Position numbers and translations under genes: made by a program. Source: Cololabis saira (taxonomy: Eukaryota; Chordata; Actinopteri; Beloniformes; Belonidae). Taken from it: a DNA stretch of 64,000 nt. The stretch spans positions 2,732,001 through 2,796,000 of the forward strand of contig NC_084590.1 of NCBI RefSeq assembly GCF_033807715.1, given 5' to 3'. The notes beneath the pieces are model-generated. The model worked only from the letters and a program-made list of their open reading frames with translations. It made no database searches and was not told where the DNA came from. Shown here piece after piece: positions 41,801-51,185 of this stretch; the stretch's first letter is position 1, and each line of letters opens with the position of its first letter.

Positions 41801-41999
41801 TGTCAGAGCTCTCCGTTCTCAGAGTGCAGGTTTACTCGTAGTTCCTAGAGTATCTAAATGTAGATTTGGAGGGCGGGCGTTCTGCTATCAGGCACCACTA
41901 CTCTGGAACCAACTTCCAATCTGGGTTAAGGAGGCTGACACCACCTCCACCTTTAAAACTAAACTTAAAACATTTCTGTTTAGTAAAGCCTATAGTTAG
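38877..41999 (+). pseudogene. L2 ORF2 (AP endonuclease + reverse transcriptase) with one premature stop
   Basis: 1041 codons in one frame, interrupted only by TAA at 40647-40649 within the RT N-terminal part (AVI-stop-PLLKK). APE motifs: [48 protein letters not shown] motifs: NYRPISDLPFVSKILEK, VLLDLSAAFDTIDH, GVPQGSVLGPILFSLYM, CYADDTQLYLS (catalytic). The C-terminal block DYCNVLLAGC ... ASLHWLPV is typical of L2. The APE-RT order is as expected. It likely read through until recently, since no frameshift is present. Confidence 0.92.
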
Positions 42000-42082
42000 T
42001 GTTTAGTAAACCTCTAGCTGGTGTTGGTAAATCTCTAGGTAGTGTAAACTTTAGTGTGTCAGAGTCGCTCCTGTAGTTTCTT

Positions 42083-42490
42083 GTGCTGGCCCCCCCTTCT
42101 CCTCCCTTTTCTCTCTTTTGTCCATGTTGCAGCATCCTTTGCCGGACACCGGAACCTGCAGGTGGTCGTGGGTGGCTTGTAGCTTGCATTACGGAGCACA
42201 AGTCTTTCCCCGACCCTGCACCCCAACCTGGGACTTGCTGATTGGGCCGGAGCTTCGGGAGCTGCGTGCTGGCCTGCGGTCCCCACCCCTGGTCATCCCG
42301 TTGCTGGCCCCCCCTTCTCCTCCCTTTTCTCTCTTTTGTCCTGCAGGTGGTCGTGGGTGGCTGTAGCTTGCATTACGGAGCACAAGTCTTTTCCTGACCC
42401 TGCACCCCAACCTGGGACTTGCTGATTGGGCCGGAGCTTCGGGAGCTGCGTGCTGGCCTGCGGTCCCCACCCCCGGTCATCCCGTTGCTG
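42083..42490. repeat. Tandem duplication (~190-220 bp) in the L2 3' UTR
   Basis: CTGGCCCCCCCTTCTCCTCC to GGTCATCCCGTTGCTG is present twice in a row (about 42083-42303 and 42304-42490). The first copy has about 35 extra bases (CATGTTGCAGCATCCTTTGC region). Confidence 0.88.
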
Positions 42491-43211
42491 CTTCCACCTG
42501 CCTGCTGTGCTGTTGCCGTCCCTGACCCACCAGTCTGGCCCTCGGCAGGAGGGTCCCCCCTTATGAGCCTGGTCCTGCTCAAGGTTTCTTCCCTCCTAAA
42601 GGGGAGTTTTTCCTTGCCACTGTTTGGCTTAAGGTTTTTCTCCCACTAGGGGAGTTTTTACCTGCCATTGTTTATGTAATAACTGCTCGGGGGTCATGTT
42701 CTGGGTATGGGTCTCTGTAAAGCGTCTAGAGACAACTCTGTTGTATTAGACGCTATATAAATAAAATTGAATTGAATTGAATTGAAATCTCCGGTATAAA
42801 GATGTCTGCAAGAAAGATCTGATTGTAGTACCGAACCACAGTGAATGGCAGAGGCTGGCAGCAAATCGTGAGGCATGGAGAGACACATTGAAAGAGGCTA
42901 TGGTAGCGGATGACGCCAGACTTGCACAGAAACAAGCGTCAAAGCGCCAACGCCGTCACGCTCCAAGTCAAAGTGAAGAATACAAGTGTGATCTGTGTGG
43001 ACGGATCTGTGCTTCACGAATAGGCCTACACAGCCACAAACGGTCAAGGAAGTGCACTGGCAGGCATCCATAGTCAATAAACGACTGACGGAGGCCGACG
43101 ACTTAATGTTTTCAAAGGTAAACTGGTGTCTACTCTTCCCGTGTAAAGAATATTCTTCTTCTATTTTCTTTAAATAAATAATAGTAATTTCCTCTCTCAT
43201 GTTGTTTATTC

Positions 43212-43594
43212 TAGACATATCCCAGTCAAGAGCAGAAGGACCCAAGCAGCCACAACTGAAAGTCTTCCCTCGGACCCTTCTAGGCAGCCAGAGAAGGAGC
43301 TTCATGAAAGAGTGGTACTCTGGCCATAAATGGCTGGAGTATTCCCAAAGTAAAGATGCTGCCTTTTGTTACGCCTGTCGGCATTTCGGTCTTCCCTCTG
43401 CAAGAGATTCTGCATTTACAGGATTTAAGCACTGGAAAAAAGCTTCTTACTCCGATGGAGGATTTGCTGCACATGCAAAGTCAGAGTCCCATAGAAATGC
43501 CATGATGGCCTGGAAAGACTATGAGAAAATGCCAAAGAGCATATGTACTTCCCTGAGCACAGGGAATGAAAAATTAATCAAAGAGAAACCGTGA
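43212..43594 (+). pseudogene. hAT TTF-type zinc-finger exon
   Basis: It follows TTTATTCTAG at 43205-43214. It encodes KVFPRTLLGSQRRSFMKEWY, then WLEYSQSKDAAFCYACRHFG, and HAKSESHRNAMMAW. The C-x2-C ... H-x3-H arrangement is the TTF zinc finger of hAT/ZMYM1-like proteins. The frame ends at 43594; the catalytic part starts 5 nt later in another frame (a 1-2 nt frameshift). Confidence 0.82.
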
Positions 43595-43598
43595 ATAT

Positions 43599-43950
43599 GT
43601 GAAAGCTATAGGTGAGGCCCTACTTCTAACTGCAACTCAAAATATTGCTCTGAGGGGTCATGATGAGACACACAATTTCCTAAGTATAATGGAGTTGTTG
43701 GGCAAACATGATAAACTGGTGGAAAGAAAAATGACAAGCCAAAGGAATGCCACTTACCTGGGTCATGCAACTCAAAACGAAATGTTGGACTGCTTAGCTG
43801 AAATTGTGCGTAACTCTATCATTAATGAGGTTACTCAAAGTGAGTCCTTTAGCATTATGGTTGATGAAACTAAAGACATTAGCAAGAAGGAGCAGATGTC
43901 CTTTGTCATCAGGTACTATTATAATGGGTCTATAGTGGAAAGTTTCCTGG
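43599..43950 (+). pseudogene. hAT catalytic part 1 (DUF4371-like), upstream of Harbinger insertion
   Basis: It encodes NIALRGHDETHNFLSIMELL, NATYLGHATQNEMLDCLAEI and SFSIMVDETKDISKKEQMSF; VDET holds the first catalytic Asp. The frame then runs into inserted DNA after NGSIVESFL. Confidence 0.85.
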
Positions 43951-44923
43951 GGCCTCATTTATCAACCGTTCGTACGCACAGATCTGTGCTTAAAGCGTGC
44001 GTACGAGCATTCCCACGCAAAGTATGGTATTTATCAACATGTATCTGTGCGCAGAAACGCGTGTAAATATACGCACAGCTCTGACCATGCGTACACACAA
44101 AACCTAGTGGTAGAACAGTGAAACTACAAATAGAACCCATTAAAGAGTGACAGTGTTCAGCGATCTCAAACTTCACATGTGAAGTTTGAGATCGCTGAAC
44201 TTTGACTGAACGTTTCCTCCAATTAATAAAAATTATCCATTAGTAATTCAGACATTTTGAATAATTGGTGTGACAAGCTAAAGACAGCTTTGGCAGGACG
44301 AGCTGAAAAGAAAATACAAGTACCATGGCTTATCTTGCACTGGAGGAGGATTTAGAGACCGTGCGCTCCGAGGGAGCGCGTTTTCCAAGAGCTGATCTGT
44401 TGATCTGTGAGAGCACGGAGCGGCTTCTCAGCAGGTACCGCTTCCCCAAAAACATTCTGATGGATCTATGCCATGATTTACAACCTATGTTGGAGCGAGA
44501 GACAAAACGCAAGCCATCCCAGTCACATCCAGCTCCTGTCCACCCTGGGATTTTTTGCCACCGGAACATTTTGACGTATGCGGCATTTCGCAGCCGACAC
44601 TAAGCAAAATCATGCCGGCAGTGTTGGATGCAATAATTTCTCCTGCCATCATTTACACCCAGTTTCCATACACACATCACCAAGTCGAAATTAAACGAGG
44701 ATTTCACGCCATCGCCGGATTCCCAAACATAATTGGAGCTAGATTGCACCCACATCGCCATAAAAACACCATCAAACAATGAATTCAGTTACGTGGACAT
44801 GAAAGGATTTAATTCAATCAATGCACAAATAATCTGCGATGCAACTATGTCTCTGTTGCCCGTCGTTGCCCGGTGGCCTGCAGGAACGCAACACTCATTT
44901 ATTCTGCAGAACAGCTCTGTTGG
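43951..44923 (+). mobile_element. PIF/Harbinger (HARBI1-like) fragment inserted in hAT
   Basis: The left end GGGGCCTCATTTATCAACCG TTCGTACGC fits Harbinger termini. It carries an N-terminal segment (44325-44603) with LLSRYRFPKNILMDLCHDLQ and, frameshifted, ISQPTLSKIMPAVLDAI, then FHAIAGFPNIIGA, DCTHIAIKTPSNN (DDE Asp), and ARWPAGTQHSFILQNSSVG. The remainder of the transposase and the right TIR are gone, yet the hAT sequence resumes exactly (TGG|ACTTTGAAGC). A near-palindrome (AGCGATCTCAAACTTCACATG TGAAG) lies at 44159-44200. Confidence 0.83.
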
Positions 44924-46308
44924 ACTTTGAAGCTGCAGAACGCCTGGATGCTGGATCACTTGCACAAAAAATGACCCAGCTAATGCAAAAGTATGGGCTT
45001 GACTACAGACACAACTTAGTCGGGCAAGCATATGATGGGGCCTCAGTTATGAGTGGTAAGAACACGGGAGTGCAGGCACGCATTAAAGAACAGGCCCCAT
45101 TGGCATTCTATGTACATTGCAACGCACACTGTTTGAACTTGGTGTTAGTTGACACAGTTAAATCTCTCAACGAGGTCAACTGTTTCTTCTCACTAATGCA
45201 AAAGTTGTATGTGTTTATGTCTGGCTCTCATGTCCACCAAAAGTGGATTGAAATTCAAAGGGAAATGTATCAGGGACCACCAAGAGAGCTGCAGCGATTG
45301 ATTGAAACCCGGTGGGCATGCAGATACAATGCCTGCAAAGCTGTTAAAGATAGGCTGCCTGCCATAATGTGCCTATTGAAACAAGTCTCGGAGGAGAGAA
45401 ATGGGGATAGGTCCATTGATGCTAGAGGTCTTCTTGCACAAATTGATGTAAGGTTTATTGCCCTCCTCCTCACACTGACTCGTGTTTTTGGTGATATTAA
45501 GACACTTTCAGATGCTTTACAGTCACCACAATTGAATTTGGGAATAGCAGTAACCCTTGTCGATTCAGTTGTTAATGCACTGAACAGTTACAGAGAAGGC
45601 CCCGCCTTTGATGAAATATGGGCCAATGTCCTGACTCTTGCTGATGAATGCAGTGTCAATGCTGGCACAACAGGGCGTCAAGTAAAGCCAAGTTCTAGGC
45701 TAGAGGGGCATTACTTATCCTTACCAATTGCTCAGAGGCAGGTAAACATAAATAAGGAGTCTTTTAGGACGGGCTCATTTCTTCCGATTCTGGACACGCT
45801 TGTCTCAGAAATTAATAAAAGATTCTCTAAAGAAAACTGTGTGATTATGGAAGGGATAGGTGCTTTGAATCCTGCCAGCCCCACATTTTGCGAGAAAAGG
45901 CTTATTTTGCCTTTTGCCTTGCAATATAAGTGTATTGTGGATGATCTGGATCACAAAGTTCCTCAACTGAAAAGAGTATTGCAGAGGAAAAAAGAGTCTG
46001 GTGGTGATATACCATCAAATTTATTAGAGCTCACATTTTTTCTTGAGCCATATGCAGAAGTTTTCACCGAAATGTTCAAACTCTGCAAGATTGCAATTGC
46101 TTTACCTGTAAGCACAGCAGCATGTGAGCGCAGTTTTTCGGTTTTAAAATTAATCAAGACAGTGCTGAGAAATTCAATGACCGATGAAAGGCTGAGTAAC
46201 TTGGGATTGCTCAGCATTGAATCTAGGAGGTCAAGGGCAATTAATATGGATGAGTTTGTTGATGTCTTTTCAAAAAGGCACAGCAACAGAAGAATAATCC
46301 TGATCTGA
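44924..46308 (+). pseudogene. hAT catalytic part 2 and C-terminal dimerisation domain
   Basis: About 460 residues open to the stop. It begins DFEAAERLDAGSLAQKMTQL, has GQAYDGASVMSGKN (second catalytic Asp), HCNAHCLNLVLVDTVK, TRWACRYNACKAV (conserved hAT C/W patch) and the dimerisation block LPVSTAACERSFSVLKLIKT followed by LRNSMTDERLSNLGLLSIE. Except for the upstream breaks this part is intact, suggesting a fairly recent copy. Confidence 0.9.
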
Positions 46309-46950
46309 ACTGGATACTACTCTAAGAAACTGGCTTAGTAGACAATGACACCTGAGGGCTATCTATTAGTAGGTTTACCACTTCCAGTAGGTTAATTTAG
46401 CCAGCCAGCCAGGGAATACTCCCCTGTAGATGTCTGATTTGTAACAAAATTCCAGTTGTAATGTTATTTAATTTGTTCTGAAAATATTTTTTATTTTTTA
46501 AATTATTTATTTTATTTTGTGGCAGGTGCAGAATTGGTTCTGAGCCTGGTGAAATATATTCATTGTAATAAAAGAGTATTGAAAACAGTTGTTGTGTTCA
46601 AGTGCATTGATCATGTAAAAGTCAGTAAATTAATGTGGGTATAATTTCATTACAGTATATTTATTATTAATCAAAATAAGTCAATTTATTCTGTTTGGAG
46701 CCCTGCACAGTTACTGCCTTTTTGCTTTGTAGAGCAGTACATCACTGTGCCTTATTCACAGACTGTAAAAGAAAACGTTATACATGTCACTGGCCTTATT
46801 AGCGTAACGATGCCATCTAATGGTGATATAAGGTGCCCTCCATACCCTGATGCGGGTTGGTCTTCAAGAAACAACAGTAGTCTGTCAAATGTCAAATTTG
46901 TGTTGGCCATTGTATTGTCATGAATAGTTGAATAACATAAATATACAAGT
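46309..46950. other. hAT 3' non-coding and AT-rich intergenic sequence
   Basis: Contains AATAAAAGAGTATTG near 46567 as a possible polyadenylation signal of the hAT. Nothing else is recognised. Confidence 0.5.
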
Positions 46951-47365
46951 TAACTCATTCACTGCCATTGACGTTTATAGACGTCATTTGTGTCTAATAT
47001 TTGTCTAATATGTGGTACTGGGGCCGCTAGACAGAGCACCACAATGAATAGGCTATTAGAGTTTTGGACATTGTAGTTTGTGTCCGGATCCACCAGAGGG
47101 CAGCATTGCCACTCTCTATGAAGCCCCTCCATTTGCCCCTCCCCGAGGGGCATCTGCGAGTGAGAGAGGAGATGGCTGCCGCATTCTACTGCAGATTACG
47201 AACGAACGGCAAACGGTATGAACAAAATTCCTTTTTCTGAGGACAGAAGAGACTCTCCCCTTTATTCAGGGGGGCTTCGGTGTTCACATAGTCGTGAAAT
47301 ACGATATTATTTTGGCTTCGGTAGATCGGAAAACGGACTCTGAAACGGGCTGGCAGTGAATATAA
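46951..47365. mobile_element. Short inverted-repeat element, perhaps piggyBac-like MITE
   Basis: Left TTAACTCATTCACTGCCATT, right GGCTGGCAGTGAATATAA. TTCACTGCCA and TGGCAGTGAA are inverted. The left side has TTAA; the right has TATAA, so the piggyBac assignment is tentative. The hairpin GACGTTTATAGACGTC is next to the left end. Confidence 0.5.
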
Positions 47366-47422
47366 GTAAAGTGATAATAAAATACTGTTAAAATATATAA
47401 ATATAAAATATACAAAAGTAAA

Positions 47423-47424
<2 letters not shown>

Positions 47425-47502
<78 letters not shown>

Positions 47503-47517
47503 GTATATATATATGTA

Positions 47518-47554
<37 letters not shown>

Positions 47555-47580
47555 TTATTTATTTATTTATTTATTTATTT
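47425..47580. repeat. (AT)n and (TTTA)n microsatellites
   Basis: A long AT run with GTAT interruptions, then ATTT units. Confidence 0.97.
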
Positions 47581-47666
47581 TTTGGTTGGGTGTGTCACCC
47601 TAAGAATTTGCCTTGCCACCCACTAGCCACCATCAGATTTTTTTTTCTGCTGGCGCCACTGGGTCA

Positions 47667-47770
47667 GGGGTCCCCAAACTTTTTTCAATAGGGGCCACAT
47701 CAACTTTCCTTTGTGTGCTGGGGGTCTGAGTTTAGTCTATAACAGGAAATGATATGGGCCAGTGTCAGAG
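47667..47770. mobile_element. hAT-like left end
   Basis: CAGGGGTCCCCAAACTTTTT TCAATAGGGGCCACATCAA is a typical hAT/Charlie-type terminus. A matching right end was not found within 2 kb, so the extent is unknown. Confidence 0.6.
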
Positions 47771-48320
47771 TCGGCGGCAGAACAGATCTAATTGGGGGGC
47801 ACATAATAACCAGCGGGGGGGCACAAACTGCCGTTCAAGAACGCAATATGATGTAAATGCTTAATATGAGTTTGCCATCAACGATCACAGCAAACCAGTT
47901 TCAATTACACAACATACTTGAAAATCTCTTTTTAATACACACACACACACACAAGTGTATTGTGCACCCAAACTGCAAAAAAACAAAAAACAACGACGTA
48001 CAGGCCACGTCTCTCCCTCCCTCCCTCGCCCTCTCCATCTCTCTCTCATACAACGCATACACATAAAAATGTGAACGGTGAATCTCCAAATTTAATTTGA
48101 CGAAATTAGACGGACCCAAACATTCCACATTTGCGTAATAATAAACGCCAAGGCTGGCGCCATGAAGTCAATTAAATGCATGTCTCACTTTAGAAGAGTT
48201 GCACATCTTAATTTTCCTATTTCACCATAGATCACACTTTGGGATAAGAGTGAGTTTGATGCTCCTTAACAAGTTTGGTCCGCGGATCAACATCAACCCA
48301 GCAAGCCCTTGCTCCCAGTG
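47771..48320. other. Uncharacterised repeat-like sequence
   Basis: It includes a (CACA)n run near 47938-47955 and a (TCTC/CCTC)n run near 48010-48045. No gene is recognised. Confidence 0.4.
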
Positions 48321-48324
48321 GATG

Positions 48325-48645
48325 ATTTATGGTTCCGCGTCACACCAACGCAGAACCGACGGCGTAGGGTACGCGGCGACGCACACCGTACTGCGACCCT
48401 ACGCCGTCGATTTAACGCAGAACCATAATTCAGGCGAAGCTGCAGTCTGTCTGCGCTGATCACTGACACACCGGGTCGGAGCGGATTTGGTCATGATGTT
48501 TAACCTGTGTTTTGTGATTAATAAGCACGGGTTTTAATTATATATTATATAGCAAAGGTACGCGGCGACGCGCCCCGTACAGTGCACGTCGCCGTGTACC
48601 CTACGCCGTAGGCTCTGCGTTAGTGTAACGCGGAACCATAAATCA
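48325..48645. repeat. Dispersed CGCCGTAGGGTACGCGGCGA repeat family
   Basis: Contains GATTTATGGTTCCGCGTCAC, GACGGCGTAGGGTACGCGGC and, inverted, TACCCTACGCCGTAGGCTCT followed by GGAACCATAAATCAGCCTTT. The same unit occurs three times in tandem at 15619-15797. The inverted halves suggest a MITE, probably Harbinger-like. Confidence 0.75.
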
Positions 48646-49698
48646 GCCTTTAGTGTGCGCTCTGTGTGCTGTTCTGAACACTTCTCTTCTCTTCTTTCGG
48701 CCATATGATGGTCCCGTCTGTCACGGGATTACACATTTACTGTTAGTGTTTGCTATATAATATATAATATTTGCAATATACTGTGGACATCTGAATAAAA
48801 ACTTAACTCATAAATAGATTGAATCAAAGCGCTCTCCAGCTCTGCGTCTGATATACGTCTTTTTCTCCTCAGATCATGCCAAGCACAGAATCTCTGACGC
48901 TCATTTCTGAGCCTTGCAGGAGACCTATCTGCTGCAACGTGCAGGAAATGTGTTTGTGCGTCAAACCGCTGTGGAACAAGTCCTTAATCAATCTTTAAAA
49001 AATAATCCTTAATCTGTTGTTCCAGCACCGCCATGGTAGCCATGGTTACCCGAACTGCCGCACCCGAACTGCCGCATGTACCATGGATGTAGGACATTTC
49101 CGGGTCACGTAAACTCGACCAATTAAATATTAAAATGAAATTCAGTCCTGTGGCCCTTTTTTCTTTTTCGTATTTTTGATCTGTGCCAAAAATTGAAATA
49201 TGAAAAACCAGACGTTTTTCCGTTTTTTGTGTTATAATAAAAAACCAAAAACAAAATAACCAGTCACTTTTTCATGTTTTGGTTTTTGATTGCCAATTGA
49301 AAATGGAATGAACGAATGATACACGGATTGAACCATTCCTCTGGAGAATTTTCTCAACAAGTATCCGTTGCTTGGTCTTTTGTTGCTTCCAATTTTGGAT
49401 AGACAAAAGGGCCCTTTTGATTTTCTTCCAGTCCAATGGGCAATAGAAGCTATGGTGTGTCCCCTTATTGTCATGGTAACCCCTTAGCAACCTATTGTGC
49501 CTCACGTAAACTATCCAGGTGAAACAAACAGACTCAGGATGCAATCTTCATTGTAAAATGCCTAGAATTTAATTATTTACTTTATGTACCTGCCCCATTG
49601 CCTGGTAGGTTAAGTAATCTGATCCAGGACTACAGAAAGTAACCAACATTTGGCAGGTGGTGGGAAGCTAATCTATAACCCTGATTCAGACACTACTA
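48646..49698. other. Intergenic, repeat-like, without genes
   Basis: 49150-49550 has repeated AAAAACCAAAAACAAAAT and TTTTTTCTTTTTCG motifs of uncertain origin. No coding content is recognised. Confidence 0.45.
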
Positions 49699-49769
49699 GA
49701 AGCTCCGGCCGGCGGAGTTAGTTGTGGGTGTGGTTTCACGCATCGCTCCCGTCGTTAACGTAACGATGG

Positions 49770-50330
49770 TGTTATGTCTCTGTAGGCGTTGGGCTCAAGT
49801 GCACGACACAGGATGGCAGAGATTTGGTTTAATGCTCGGGAGGGCCTTTATTGCTGTTTGGGGGGGAAAAAGGGTTGAGGCCTGGCAGGCTGGATCCAAG
49901 GAAGGCTGGGGTGACAGCAGGGTGAAGGAGTGGAGTAGGTGGGTAAGGGGTCAAGCCAGACCACAGCACAACGGTGAGGGCAAAAACTGTGGAGCAAACA
50001 AAAAGAATCACAAAAGGTAGCTTCAGGAGTGTCAACATATAAACGAGCAGCTAGGTATGCGACAAACACAGACAGGATACTTGCCAGGCCATTCTTAGGG
50101 AAGATCTGGCGATGAATGACTGGAAAACCGGGGTTTAAATAGACGGAGGGATCTGATGAGAAGAGTGGCTGCAGCTGGGCTGGACCTGGCTGGAAGCTCC
50201 TTCCCCAATCACCCACAACTCACATCACCTGTGGCGAAGAGCACGCAGTGCACGAGCTGTGGGGGTGGGGCAGGCTGGTTGTTGTGGAGGGTGAGTGTTA
50301 GGTGGAATGAGTGGAGGTGACACCGTAACA
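49770..50330 (-). repeat. 3' LTR of the gypsy element
   Basis: 561 bp starting TGTTATGTCTCTGTAGGCGT on the + strand and ending CACCGTAACA. It is about 97% like the other LTR by eye; it lacks a 16-bp block (GAGGCAATTATCAAAA) present at 55452. Confidence 0.94.
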
Positions 50331-51185
50331 GGACCCCCCCCTCGAGCGGGAGACTCCTGGCGACCTGCCGGGGGCGTCCGGGTGGGCCTGGAAGAACTCC
50401 CGGAGGAGAACGGGAGACATGATCTGGGACCGGGGAATCCAGCTCCGCTCCTCCGGTCCATACCCCTGTCGACCAGGTACTGGAAACCCCGGCCACAGCG
50501 ACGGGCCTTCAGAAGCCTCCTCACTGCCCACTGGGGGTGGCCATCCACCAACTGGGGAGGAGGCGGTGGGGGGGCTGGGGGTGACAAAGGGCTTTAACCG
50601 GGAGACGTGGAACACCGGGTGGACACGTCGGAGGGACTGAGGGAGGACCAGCCGGACGGCAGCGGGGTTGATGACCCGGTCAATGGTGTAGGGCCGATGA
50701 ATCTTGATGCCAGCTTCCGGGAGGAGACGTTGAGAGGGAGATCAGCTGTGGATAGCCAGACCTGCTGGCCGGTCTGGTACTCTGGGGCTGGAGACCGGCG
50801 TCGGTTGGCACTCCTGGTGGCTCGGGCGGTGGCCCGGAGCAAGGCAGTGCGCACAGAGGTCCAGACCCTATGACAACGATGGAGGTGAGCCTGCACCGAT
50901 GGTACCGATGCCTCAGTCTCCTGAGCTGGCTTAGGGGAGGCTGGTAACCCAGGGAGCACTCAAAGGGTGAGCGACCGGTGGAGTCATTGACCATGGTGTT
51001 CAGGGAGTACTCAACCCAGGGTAAGTCCTTGCTCCAGGATGACGGGTGAAGAGAGGACATGCAACGGAGTGCCGATTCAAGGCTCTGGTTGGCCCTCTCA
51101 GCCTGCCCATTGGTCTGAGGATGGTACCCAGAGGAGAGGCTGACAGTGGCCCCAATCCCTGAGCAGAAGGCCTGCCACACCTTGA
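50298..51185 (-). pseudogene. Gypsy integrase C-terminal part and chromodomain remnant
   Basis: 51180-50680 reads [20 protein letters not shown], then [20 protein letters not shown] (third catalytic Glu in QAERAN). 50615-50298 and an overlapping frame give [20 protein letters not shown] and [16 protein letters not shown], the two halves of a chromodomain separated by a frameshift near 50465. Confidence 0.85.

Larger units (their letters stand above)
37719..42784 (+). mobile_element. L2-clade LINE, 5.07 kb, near full length
   Basis: It contains a 5' UTR (37719-38000), ORF1 (38001-38855), ORF2 (38877-41999) and a 3' UTR ending in GAATTGAATTGAATTG. It is flanked by AAATCT (37713-37718 and 42785-42790), a 6-bp target duplication. 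Removing element plus one duplication restores the reading frame of the surrounding LINE. It is the source-type family for the 3' fragments at 5.3, 19.7 and 57.2 kb. Confidence 0.93.
36286..43073 (+). mobile_element. Non-LTR retrotransposon (RTE-like or related), split by L2
   Basis: RT block 36286-37038: APGADGIPSDLLKYC, NNYRGISLLSVVGKAFA, ESQCGFRAGRSTTDMIF, FIDLTKAFD and SGVKQGCVLAPTLF. Then 37049-37684 carries the catalytic LLFADDAAVVSH, then FQYLGSTISD and the ITWQQHVTNAEVLSHAGLPS block. A frameshift near 37030 and another near 37645 break it. After the L2 insertion the C-terminus resumes at 42785-43073 with a C2H2 finger (CDLCGRICASRIGLHSHKRS). The endonuclease end is missing. Clade not settled. 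Confidence 0.85.
35716..46308 (+). mobile_element. hAT-family transposon (ZMYM/TTF type), multiply interrupted
   Basis: The pieces are an N-terminal exon (35716-35994), a TTF-type zinc-finger exon (about 43212-43594), the first catalytic part (43599-43950) and the second catalytic/dimerisation part (44924-46308). Between exon 1 and exon 2 lies a LINE that carries an L2 element. A Harbinger fragment sits inside the catalytic part. No clear TIRs were found; the 3' edge is probably near 46310-46710. Confidence 0.8.

Noticed and set aside
44839..46308. Domesticated hAT host gene (ZMYM1-like)
   Set aside because: The frame is split by Harbinger and LINE insertions and a frameshift, so no complete protein can be made. 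A truncated expressed form cannot be fully excluded.
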